A stretch of 5,178 bases of DNA from Deltaproteobacteria bacterium. Lineage in GTDB: Bacteria; Desulfobacterota; DSM-4660; Desulfatiglandales; B25-G16. A model generated the notes under the pieces. The model had not been told where the DNA came from. It saw only the letters and a list, made by a program, of their open reading frames with translations, and ran no database searches. The translations under genes and the position numbers were made by a program. Positions 1 to 5,178 of the stretch are shown here, piece after piece (position 1 is the stretch's first letter; every line of letters starts with the position of its first letter). The stretch is from NCBI GenBank assembly GCA_020355145.1, contig CP070660.1:790892-796069 (forward strand), in the 5' to 3' direction.

Positions 1-751
1 GAAAAAGGGCCTGTCCGTTACCGTACAGATAATGAAAGGCAAGGAGTTCCTTGGCAAAAGATACAAGGCCGAAAGGTTTATTGCATATTTTCAGTCCTTT
101 TCAAATACCTATGGGACCTGTGAGAAGCTAAAGGGGCTATATGAAGAGGCACTTGCAATAGATGATATCGTTGGATTGTCTATAGGAACCAGGCCGGATT
201 GTATAGACGAATCCACACTTACGATGCTTCAGGGTTATACAAAGGATTATCTTATCTGGATCGAATATGGGCTCCAGTCTATTCACGACAGAACACTTGC
301 ATTTATAAACAGGGGCCATGATGTAAAATGCTTTAAGATGGCTGTAGAGAAAACCAGGAAAAGGGGGATAAAGATCTGCACCCATGTGATACTTGGGCTT
401 CCCTTTGAAGACAGAGATGATATGCTTGCTACAGCAGAGGCTGTGGCGGCAATGGGAATTGATGGAATAAAGATCCATCTGCTCTATGTTATTAAAGGCA
501 CACGGATGGAGAAATTATACCTGGAAGGTAGATATAGATGCCTTGGGCAGGAGGAATACACAGATCTTGTTTGTGATTTCCTGGAGCTCCTTCCCCCTGA
601 TATGGTCATTCAGCGCCTTACAGGGGATCCCCATCCCGCTGAATTGGTGGCCCCTGAATGGTCACTGAGAAAAAATGAGACCATCTCCCTTATTAAAAAG
701 GCCCTTGCTAGTAGAGACTCGTGGCAGGGTAAGAGATTTAGTCAAGGGTGA
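1..751 (+). CDS. Radical SAM protein, YhcC/TIGR01212 family (5' end missing)
   Basis: This is the C-terminal 249 codons of a radical SAM protein; the frame is open from base 2, so the true start lies upstream of the window. The internal ATG at 32 is not the start, because family-like residues precede it and the family is usually about 300 to 320 residues long. The N-terminal CxxxCxxC motif for the 4Fe-4S cluster is therefore outside the window. Visible landmarks, in order, are AYFQSFSNTY, GTRPDC (a core beta-barrel strand), GLQSIHDRTLAFINRGHD, THVILGLPFEDRDDM, DGIKIHLLYVIKGTRM and, near the end, RLTGDPHPAELVAPEWS. These match E. coli YhcC as I remember it. The domain resembles that of Elp3, but the substrate is not established. 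The gene ends in TGA at 749-751, 4 bases from the stop of the opposing membrane-protein gene, with no terminator visible between them. I am confident of the family, not of the function. Confidence 0.92.
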   Translation, partial: KKGLSVTVQIMKGKEFLGKRYKAERFIAYFQSFSNTYGTCEKLKGLYEEALAIDDIVGLSIGTRPDCIDESTLTMLQGYTKDYLIWIEYGLQSIHDRTLAFINRGHDVKCFKMAVEKTRKRGIKICTHVILGLPFEDRDDMLATAEAVAAMGIDGIKIHLLYVIKGTRMEKLYLEGRYRCLGQEEYTDLVCDFLELLPPDMVIQRLTGDPHPAELVAPEWSLRKNETISLIKKALASRDSWQGKRFSQG

Positions 752-755
752 GTTT

Positions 756-992
756 TCAGGTATCTAGATATCTGTCCTTGGCCTTAATTTGTCTAAAGAT
801 GTATAGTATTAACCTTATTGTTAATGTAGTTAAGCACAATATTAATAGGCCACACAATACAGGCATCCAAAAGCCAGGCCTATCTGTATTGGTCAGGCCG
901 ATGGAAATGGATATAACTGATAGAAAGATTAGGTATAAGGTGAAAAGTGAAAGGAAAAATAGTAGAGCTAAGGTGGCAAATATCTTTATCAT
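756..992 (-). CDS. Small two-helix membrane protein coupled to dnaA
   Basis: I do not recognise this 78-residue protein. It has two strongly hydrophobic segments, about residues 4-32 and 41-66, joined by a short polar loop (TNTDRPG). It ends in a basic tail (RQIKAKDRY). By the positive-inside rule this predicts a hairpin in the inner membrane with both ends in the cytoplasm. There is no signal-peptidase site and no cysteine pair or metal motif. The ATG (990-992) overlaps the dnaA stop codon (989-991) as ATGA, which suggests translational coupling; only a weak AGGG lies upstream of it. A reading on the other strand (748-1041) competes for this DNA. I prefer the minus strand because of the clean hairpin pattern, the ATGA junction and the lack of overlap with dnaA beyond 4 bases. 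Function unknown. Confidence 0.6.
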   Translation of the reverse strand: MIKIFATLALLFFLSLFTLYLIFLSVISISIGLTNTDRPGFWMPVLCGLLILCLTTLTIRLILYIFRQIKAKDRYLDT

Positions 993-2344
993 GCAACCCT
1001 ATCTTCGATCTTTCGGCAGAGGAATTCTACCTCCTTTCTAATGTTTTCGTCAATCTTTATATTCTTTTTGATCTTTTCACCATCATACAGGATTGTTGAA
1101 TGGTTTCGATTGAAGAGACGACCAATAAATTCCAGGGATTTATCGGTGTATCTACGGCATAGATAGATGGCTATACTCCTTGGATAGGAGATAATCTTTT
1201 TTCTGCTCTTTGATTTAAGCGCCTCCATATCAATCTTAAAATATTTGCAGACTATCTTCTGAATATCCTCAACTGTTGCAAGATGTTTGGCAGGTATTAG
1301 TTGTTTAACTATCTCCTGTGCCAGATCCCCATTTATTTTCCTTTTTAGGAAAAAGGAGTTGGCCTTAAGGGAGTCAAGACTCCCTTCAAGTTGCCTTATG
1401 TCCTGGGTTAGATTTTCGGCCAAGAATTGGGCTACATCTTCTGGTAGGGAAATCTTTCCCTCACGGGCCTTTTGTTTTAAGATCTCTAGCCGGGTGTGAA
1501 ACCCGGGCTTCTCAATGCTTGTTATCACACTAGAGGCAAACCTGGAGATAAGCATCTTCTTCATGCCTGGAATCTCTTCTGGCATGAGGGGGCTGGTAAA
1601 TATAACCTTTTTTTCATCATTAAACAGGGAATCAAGTGTGTAGCCGAGTTCAATCTGTGTCTTTTCCTTACCACTTAAAAAATGTAATTCCTCCAAGAGA
1701 AGTATATCACACATCTTGCGGTATTTATTTTTAAATTGGTCGATTAGATTATTCCTTAACGCGTATATCATCTCGTTGGTAAAATCCTCCGTAGTGATAT
1801 AAAGGACCTTGGCCCCAGGTCTTTTCCGGAGGATTGAGTTACCAATGGCCTGGATTAAATGGCTTTTCCCCAGACCGGTCTTGGCCAGTAAAAAGAGGGA
1901 GTTGTAAGGACAGTGAGAGTCATTGGCTAATGCCCTGGAAACTGAGTATGCAAATTCATTGCACTCACCCACTACAAATCTATCAAAGGTAAACCTCGAG
2001 TTTAGATATTTCTCGCCCGCCCGTATTTTTTTTGGCATATTTGGAAGCGTTAGTTGCCTTCCATTACCATCCCCTCTATTATGTATTTGCGCCTTTAGTT
2101 CTCTATTCGGCAAGATCTTGAAGATTAATTTATGGCCATTAAGGCCAGCCTTGGAAAACTGCATCTGAAAGAGGGAGGCGTAATTTTCCTGGACCCAGTT
2201 TCGAAAGAATTTGTTGGGACATCCAAGACAAATTGTATTCTCACCTGAGTCCAGAAATCTTAATGGTTTTATCCATAGGGAGTAGCTCTTTTCATCCATT
2301 ACCTCTTTGAGGAGTTCTTTCACACTATTCCAAGCAATTTCCAT
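989..2344 (-). CDS. dnaA: Chromosomal replication initiator DnaA, variant ATPase motifs
   Basis: This is a 451-residue, full-length DnaA, the AAA+ protein that binds DnaA boxes and opens the origin. Domain I is about residues 1-80, with a short linker to about 112. The AAA+ core runs from about 113 to 330, and DNA-binding domain IV from about 355 to 451. Domain IV keeps the signature helix-turn-helix as NRNHSTIL (412-419), where most DnaA proteins have RDHTTV. In the core the lysine of Walker A (K160 in AKTGLGKS, 154-161), the arginine finger (R268 in SRF) and sensor 2 (R317 in DIRQLEG) are present. Four positions depart from the norm: the first P-loop Gly is A154, the Walker B Asp pair is E218-E219, the sensor 1 Asp is P252 (TSP), and the residue matching E. 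coli Arg281 is M264. Start: the ATG has TGAGG 7 bases upstream (2352-2356). It may be the main DnaA or a second copy; the window cannot tell. Confidence 0.93.
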   Translation of the reverse strand: MEIAWNSVKELLKEVMDEKSYSLWIKPLRFLDSGENTICLGCPNKFFRNWVQENYASLFQMQFSKAGLNGHKLIFKILPNRELKAQIHNRGDGNGRQLTLPNMPKKIRAGEKYLNSRFTFDRFVVGECNEFAYSVSRALANDSHCPYNSLFLLAKTGLGKSHLIQAIGNSILRKRPGAKVLYITTEDFTNEMIYALRNNLIDQFKNKYRKMCDILLLEELHFLSGKEKTQIELGYTLDSLFNDEKKVIFTSPLMPEEIPGMKKMLISRFASSVITSIEKPGFHTRLEILKQKAREGKISLPEDVAQFLAENLTQDIRQLEGSLDSLKANSFFLKRKINGDLAQEIVKQLIPAKHLATVEDIQKIVCKYFKIDMEALKSKSRKKIISYPRSIAIYLCRRYTDKSLEFIGRLFNRNHSTILYDGEKIKKNIKIDENIRKEVEFLCRKIEDRVA

Positions 2345-2375
2345 AGATTAGCCTCAATTTTTTAAGCACCTTGAA

Positions 2376-2404
2376 GTTTTAAAAAAAATAGACCTGACTG
2401 TCAA
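2376..2404 (-). promoter_or_regulatory. Likely dnaA promoter (sigma-70 type)
   Basis: On the minus strand a perfect -35 hexamer, TTGACA (2399-2404), is followed after exactly 17 bases by TAAAAC (2376-2381), which matches four of six -10 positions. The spacer contains eight consecutive T. Transcription would begin near 2369, giving a 5' leader of about 25 bases that carries the ribosome site TGAGG at 2352-2356. It would transcribe dnaA and the coupled membrane-protein gene. The -10 is imperfect, so this rests mainly on the -35, the spacing and the position. Confidence 0.55.
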
Positions 2405-2446
2405 AGGCGATTAAAGAAAGAATTATCTTACCTCCTCTTTAGATTT

Positions 2447-2467
2447 TCAACATATGTAATATGTTGA
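2447..2467. repeat. Palindrome with 9-bp arms, possible operator
   Basis: The left arm TCAACATAT (2447-2455) and right arm ATATGTTGA (2459-2467) are perfect inverted complements around the 3-base spacer GTA. Pairing stops at the next base on each side. The size and the dyad symmetry fit the site of a dimeric helix-turn-helix regulator. It lies about 45 bases upstream of the -35 of the proposed dnaA promoter. No T-run follows it on either strand, so a terminator is unlikely. The regulator is not identified. Confidence 0.55.
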
Positions 2468-2583
2468 TTCAATGAAGATAATACCTCCAGCCCCTTCAAA
2501 TCCTTACTGAAAAAAATGCACTCCATACCAAAAATTATCAATGAATCCAAATATTTTTATTTTTAATTGACAAAAGGGATAAT

Positions 2584-2592
2584 TTTTCCACA
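2584..2592 (+). promoter_or_regulatory. DnaA box (TTTTCCACA)
   Basis: TTTTCCACA matches the DnaA box consensus TTWTNCACA at every position. It sits in AT-rich DNA in the gap between dnaA and ddl. Three nearby 9-mers miss the consensus by one base: TTTTCAACA (2444-2452), TTATACATA (2852-2860) and, inside dnaA, TTATCCATA (2269-2277). Such near matches are expected by chance in AT-rich DNA, so only the perfect site is called. Confidence 0.5.
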
Positions 2593-2702
2593 TTGCCAAA
2601 CTCCCATTTGCTTCAAAAAGCTTTCTTTTTTAAATCCTCTCTTTTTTTTCCATTACATTTTTTCCTTTTATAGGGACAAGGGTCAATGGCCTAAATGTTG
2701 GG

Positions 2703-2723
2703 CAAGGATCTTGCTTATCCTTG
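2703..2723. repeat. Hairpin with 7-bp stem upstream of ddl
   Basis: CAAGGAT (2703-2709) pairs perfectly with ATCCTTG (2717-2723) around a 7-base loop, CTTGCTT. It lies in an island richer in G and C than the flanking pyrimidine-rich and AT-rich tracts. No run of T follows directly, so it is not a typical terminator. It could be a leader structure if a ddl transcript begins upstream of it, or a coincidence. Confidence 0.35.
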
Positions 2724-2803
2724 GACAATTACACTGGATGATGCCAAACGGTGATAAAGGGATGCTTTTTTCTTTAGGGAAGGGGTGAGGATAGTCTTTT
2801 GGG

Positions 2804-2866
2804 TTAATTTTTTTTATTTTATTTTTTATGATATTTTTTTAAAAATGTTTATTATACATAAAAAAT
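2804..2866. other. Extreme AT tract upstream of ddl
   Basis: In these 63 bases only three are G or C (2830, 2847, 2857). The tract ends at the ddl ribosome site. It includes TATTAT (2850-2855), a five-of-six match to a -10 hexamer, but no acceptable -35 lies 16 to 18 bases upstream. It may serve as an UP-like promoter element for ddl, or as an easily melted segment if the region is an origin. Confidence 0.4.
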
Positions 2867-2877
2867 GAGGGCAGGTA

Positions 2878-3807
2878 ATGGCTAAACTTAAGGTTGCACT
2901 TATTGCTGGAGGGTGGTCAAGGGAAAGAGAGATATCCTTGAAAAGTGGGGAAAACGTTTATAATGGCCTTGATAAGGCCAAGTACGAGGTGAAGACATAT
3001 GATCCTAGCAAAGATCTTCTCAGATTGATAAAGGATTCTAAGGATATTGACCTTGCTTTAATATTACTGCATGGAAGGAAAGGGGAGGATGGCTCTATAC
3101 AGGGGCTTCTTGACCTTCTAGATCTTCCATATGTCGGTTCGGGCGTCTTGGCAAGTGCCTTGGCTATGAACAAGGCGGTAAGCAAGGAGTTGTTCAGGTG
3201 TGCTGGGCTAAATGTCCCCAAAGACATGGTGATTTTTAGGGATCAGGGTATTGATCCAGTTGAGATATTTTCTGTTTTGGGTAAGCCTGTGGTAATTAAA
3301 CCAGTGTCAGAGGGATCCAGCATCGGGGTGAATATATGTCATACAAGGGAAGAGATTACTGATGCCATAAAGGATACCTTTGCCATGAGTTCAGAGGTAA
3401 TGCTCGAGGAATATATCAAGGGTAGGGAGGTGAGTTGTTCGGTTCTCGGAAACAGACAGCCAGAGGCCCTGCCGGTTGTTGAGATCATCCCTAACAAGGA
3501 ATATCAATTCTTTAGCTATACGGCCAAATATCTGCCCGGGGCATCCAACGAGATATGTCCGGCACCACTGCCCAGCGATATCTGTGAAAAGGCTCAAAGC
3601 ACTGCCATAAAGGCCCACTGTTTACTCCGTTGCAGGAACTACAGTAGATCGGATATGATAGCAGCTGATAAAGATGTTTATATCTTAGAGACAAATACAA
3701 TACCAGGGATGACGGAAAACTCAATCTTTCCATTGGCCGCAAGGACTGCAGGATTGTCTTTTTCCAGACTATTGGATAGATTGATCGAGCTCGCATTTGA
3801 GGATTAG
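2878..3807 (+). CDS. ddl: D-alanine--D-alanine ligase
   Basis: This 309-residue protein joins two D-alanines using ATP, in the cytoplasm, to make the dipeptide that is added to the peptidoglycan precursor UDP-MurNAc-tripeptide. Length and layout match E. coli DdlB (306 residues). The N-terminal domain begins GGWSREREISL (11-21), with E16 at the substrate-binding Glu position, and includes HGRKGEDG (65-72). The ATP-grasp part has the KP of the ATP site (141-142), the serine loop EGSSIG (145-150), the YTAKY segment (214-218), R257 and D259 of SRSD, and the metal ligands E271 and N273 in LETNTIPGMT. All key residues are present, so it should be active. RCRN at 251-254 replaces the more usual GCRG. 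The ATG is preceded by GAGGG (2867-2871) at 6 bases. It stands outside the dcw cell-wall cluster where ddl is often found. No terminator is visible after it. Confidence 0.96.
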   Translation: MAKLKVALIAGGWSREREISLKSGENVYNGLDKAKYEVKTYDPSKDLLRLIKDSKDIDLALILLHGRKGEDGSIQGLLDLLDLPYVGSGVLASALAMNKAVSKELFRCAGLNVPKDMVIFRDQGIDPVEIFSVLGKPVVIKPVSEGSSIGVNICHTREEITDAIKDTFAMSSEVMLEEYIKGREVSCSVLGNRQPEALPVVEIIPNKEYQFFSYTAKYLPGASNEICPAPLPSDICEKAQSTAIKAHCLLRCRNYSRSDMIAADKDVYILETNTIPGMTENSIFPLAARTAGLSFSRLLDRLIELAFED

Positions 3808-3838
3808 ATCGTGCACCCCCTTTGGTCTTTTAGGATAG

Positions 3839-3867
3839 TTGACATTCAGCACAGGAGATCTGATAAT
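3839..3867 (+). promoter_or_regulatory. Near-consensus sigma-70-type promoter for the MoxR operon
   Basis: TTGACA (3839-3844, six of six) and GATAAT (3862-3867, five of six) are separated by exactly 17 bases, the best promoter match noticed in the window. With a 7-base discriminator the predicted start point is A3875, which is the A of an ATG. It lies 31 bases after the ddl stop, so the genes to the right can be transcribed independently of ddl. The gene it feeds is frameshifted in this sequence, but the MoxR gene and its successor would also be served. Confidence 0.65.
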
Positions 3868-3874
3868 AGTTAGT

Positions 3875-4110
3875 ATGGGTGGAAGATACGGAAAATATGG
3901 TGAAATAAAGAGATTTGAGAGATTACGGAAAAACAGAAGGGATTCCGCTTGTGGCCAAGGAAGACCTCGCCTCTCAAAAGATAACCCCAGAAGATTAAGG
4001 CCATTGAGGAAGAGATTTCGTCAACTAGGCCTGAGGGATTGAGGTGGGAGGAAGAAAGGTTCTATGATTTTCTGTGCGTCTGCGGCGAAATAGAATTTAG
4101 GAGAGGTTAA
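3875..4110 (+). pseudogene. Small gene upstream of MoxR, broken by two frameshifts
   Basis: No single frame is open here, but three consecutive pieces look like protein and join into 77 residues if one base is skipped twice. Piece one starts at ATG 3875 (MGGRYGKYGEIKRFERLR). Piece two follows after one extra base in the A-run 3929-3933 (TEGIPLVAKEDLASQKIT). Piece three follows after one extra base in the C-run 3985-3988 and begins QKIKAIEEEISS, then contains RWEEERFYDFLCVCGEIEF. It ends at TAA 4108-4110, 6 bases before the MoxR ATG. Left uncorrected, the first frame turns into Arg-rich, off-frame-looking sequence and ends at 4042. Both slips are in homopolymers and in the same direction, which suits sequencing error, recent decay or, less likely, programmed +1 shifting. 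No Shine-Dalgarno site lies at a normal distance from the ATG. I do not recognise the protein. It has a basic N-terminal part, an acidic middle and a CxC near the end. Confidence 0.6.
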
Positions 4111-4116
4111 TCAATC

Positions 4117-4998
4117 ATGGACACTGCAACTATAGATGGCGTAACCATACATTTAAGTCAGCCAGACGAGTTACCCATGAATTGGGTCGGCCAGGAGGAG
4201 TTGGTAACCCAGATAATGGCAGCATGGTTGGTAATGGGTTCTGGTGACTTTCCCCTAAATCCACGCCTGATTGGAAAGCCCGGAGTGGGAAAGACTACCT
4301 TGGCCTATTATGCGGCCAGGAGGCTAAACCGGCCTGTGCATCTCTTTCAGGCAACAATAGATACGAGGCCAGAGGATCTGATTGTCATCCCGGTTATTAG
4401 CGACCAAGGAAAGATAAAATATATGGCCAGCTCTATTGTTACTGCCATGATCAAGGGAGGGGTAGCGGTTATTGATGAGGGAAACAGGATGAGTGAGAAG
4501 AGTTGGGCATCCTTAGCACCATTGATGGACAACCGTCGTTATGTGGAGTCCATCGCGGCTGGTATAAAGATTAAGGCACATCCTGATTTTCGGCTCTGTA
4601 CCACTATGAACGATGATGCCAGTACCTTTGATCTTCCAGAATATATACATTCAAGGCTGCAGCCCCAGATCTTCATTGATTTTCCTGACAGGGAGGAGGA
4701 GAGGTTGATCCTGTCCGCCAACCTTCCCTTTGCCGATGACCAGATCCTGGAGTATGTAGTTAATTTCCTTCAGATAGCCCATGAAGCACAGGAGAGATAT
4801 ACGGTAAGGGATGGGATTAATATCGCCAGATATGCCTTGAAGAGATTGCGTATTGATAGCCCTAGGAAGGGTAAGGGGATTACAAGAGACAGGATTATGT
4901 CAGAGCTTAAAAGGGCGGCCTCCATGATCCTGGATGATGCCGCCGCCGCATATTTCGCTACTATCATGGAAATCTATGGTGACAAAGAGACCACTTGA
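4117..4998 (+). CDS. MoxR-type AAA+ ATPase
   Basis: This 293-residue protein is a complete AAA+ ATPase of the MoxR/AAA_5 type. These act as chaperone-like motors, usually with a partner that carries a von Willebrand A domain, to remodel or activate other proteins. Walker A is GKPGVGKTT (53-61), Walker B is VAVIDEGNR (116-124) with D120-E121, sensor 1 is N165 in TTMND, the likely arginine finger is R180 in HSRL, and R231 in VRDG sits near sensor 2. All catalytic residues are present and there is no membrane segment. The start is well fixed: an in-frame TAA lies at 4108-4110, ATG 4117 is the first start codon after it, and AGGAGAGG (4099-4106) precedes it. That ribosome site lies within the tail of the small broken gene. 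The next gene overlaps its 3' end by 23 bases. No substrate can be named. Confidence 0.93.
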   Translation: MDTATIDGVTIHLSQPDELPMNWVGQEELVTQIMAAWLVMGSGDFPLNPRLIGKPGVGKTTLAYYAARRLNRPVHLFQATIDTRPEDLIVIPVISDQGKIKYMASSIVTAMIKGGVAVIDEGNRMSEKSWASLAPLMDNRRYVESIAAGIKIKAHPDFRLCTTMNDDASTFDLPEYIHSRLQPQIFIDFPDREEERLILSANLPFADDQILEYVVNFLQIAHEAQERYTVRDGINIARYALKRLRIDSPRKGKGITRDRIMSELKRAASMILDDAAAAYFATIMEIYGDKETT

Positions 4999-5178
4999 AT
5001 GGGGAAATGTCAGGCTCGTTCCTATTGTCCACAACAGCGTTGAGTTTGCCCTTGAGGTCAGGCACCAGTTTGCCTCCTTTGATCCGGAGATAGTGGCGAT
5101 TGAATATCCCCCCACCATTGGTGAGAGGCTAGTAGAGGGTATTAAAAGGCTACCCCTGCTTTCCGTGGTTTATTATGA
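4976..5178 (+). CDS. Start of a MoxR-partner protein, possibly DUF5682-like (3' end missing)
   Basis: An open frame starts at ATG 4976, inside the last codons of the MoxR gene in another frame, and remains open for 67 codons to the window edge. A weak GGAA lies just upstream, and the 23-base overlap suggests translational coupling. The visible sequence reads as a globular domain: strand VRLVPIVHNS, helix VEFALEVRHQF, strand PEIVAIEYP, then a helix and a strand ending LLSVVYY. A His (H19) at the end of the first strand and a Glu (E43) before a Pro in the next resemble the start of DUF5682 proteins, where I recall a pattern of His, a helix, then a strand ending in Glu-Gly-Pro. Those proteins commonly sit next to MoxR ATPases, VWA proteins and SWIM zinc-finger proteins. 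The fit is from memory and partial; the coding call is firmer than the family call. Confidence 0.75.
   Translation, partial: MVTKRPLEWGNVRLVPIVHNSVEFALEVRHQFASFDPEIVAIEYPPTIGERLVEGIKRLPLLSVVYY

Larger units (their letters stand above)
2345..2877. other. Divergent dnaA-ddl intergenic region, possible origin or control region
   Basis: This 533-base stretch lies between the 5' ends of dnaA and ddl and contains no convincing gene. From left to right it holds the dnaA leader and promoter, an AGGAGG on the minus strand (2431-2436) with no usual start codon after it, a palindrome (2447-2467), and a perfect DnaA box TTTTCCACA (2584-2592). It continues with a pyrimidine-rich run (2621-2670, about 43 of 50 bases C or T), a hairpin (2703-2723), a purine-rich patch around 2776-2792, and an AT block (2804-2866) up to the ddl ribosome site. 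The combination of dnaA, a DnaA box and AT-rich DNA recalls bacterial origins. However, I found only one perfect box and no cluster of boxes, so dnaA autoregulation is an equal explanation. Confidence 0.5.

Noticed and set aside
137..478. Minus-strand ORF of 113 codons opposite the radical SAM gene
   Set aside because: It lies wholly within a well-supported gene and shows no motif or ribosome site. Similar antisense frames within ddl, dnaA and the MoxR gene were dismissed for the same reason.
761..770. Perfect 10-base palindrome TATCTAGATA
   Set aside because: It lies inside the end of the membrane-protein gene, is short, and has no T-run or repeat partner, so chance is sufficient.
748..1041. 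Plus-strand ORF of 97 codons starting GTG in the stop codon of the radical SAM gene (GTGA overlap)
   Set aside because: It runs 53 bases into the 3' end of dnaA on the other strand and has a Lys/Arg-rich composition typical of the complement of a hydrophobic gene. The minus-strand membrane hairpin explains the same DNA better, though not beyond doubt.
2567..2595. TTGACA at 2567-2572 with GATAAT at 2578-2583 as a promoter
   Set aside because: The two hexamers are only 5 bases apart, and at 16 to 18 bases from the TTGACA there is nothing better than a three-of-six -10 match.
2610..2650. Possible terminator around AAAGCTTT followed by T-runs
   Set aside because: The dyad is too short for a stable stem and no gene ends just upstream of it on the plus strand.
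2567..2788. Plus-strand ORF of 73 codons starting TTG between dnaA and ddl
   Set aside because: It has no ribosome site, its composition follows the pyrimidine-rich DNA (runs of Phe and Leu), and its start coincides with a TTGACA-like sequence.
3839..4042. Single-frame ORF of 67 codons starting TTG downstream of ddl
   Set aside because: Its proposed start is the -35 hexamer of a strong promoter, and its second half is Arg-rich off-frame-looking sequence. The three-piece frameshifted reading from 3875 to 4110 is more protein-like.

Overview
The window holds six protein-coding units and one broken small gene on moderately AT-rich DNA. No RNA gene, CRISPR array, insertion sequence or phage gene was recognised. 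The DnaA homologue has altered ATPase motifs (Glu-Glu in place of Asp-Asp in Walker B, and a His-Phe-Leu-Ser-Gly-Lys-Glu stretch after it). From memory these resemble DnaA proteins of Desulfobacterota (the former Deltaproteobacteria), so that group is my best guess for the source. This is inference from family knowledge; no search was run.

Left part (1-2344): the 3' portion of a radical SAM gene of the YhcC/TIGR01212 family runs rightward. It converges, with a 4-base gap, on a leftward pair: dnaA and a 78-residue two-helix membrane protein whose start codon overlaps the dnaA stop as ATGA. The pair looks like a small operon transcribed from a promoter at about 2376-2404.

Centre (2345-2877): 533 bases without a convincing gene separate the divergent dnaA and ddl. 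This stretch holds the dnaA promoter, a 9-bp-arm palindrome, one perfect DnaA box, a pyrimidine-rich tract, a 7-bp hairpin and a 63-base block with only three G/C bases next to ddl. It may be a regulatory region or part of an origin, but one good box does not prove an origin.

Right part (2878-5178): ddl encodes a D-alanine--D-alanine ligase with its active-site residues in place. Thirty-one bases after it lies a near-consensus sigma-70-type promoter (TTGACA, 17 bases, GATAAT) whose predicted start point falls on an ATG. That ATG opens a 77-residue reading that continues only if one base is skipped in an A-run and one in a C-run, so this is a twice-frameshifted small gene (decay or sequencing error). 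It is followed after 6 bases by a MoxR-type AAA+ ATPase. The next gene overlaps the ATPase gene by 23 bases and runs off the window; its start recalls the DUF5682 proteins that commonly accompany MoxR ATPases. The small gene, the ATPase and the truncated gene probably form one operon, and this is the least understood part of the window.
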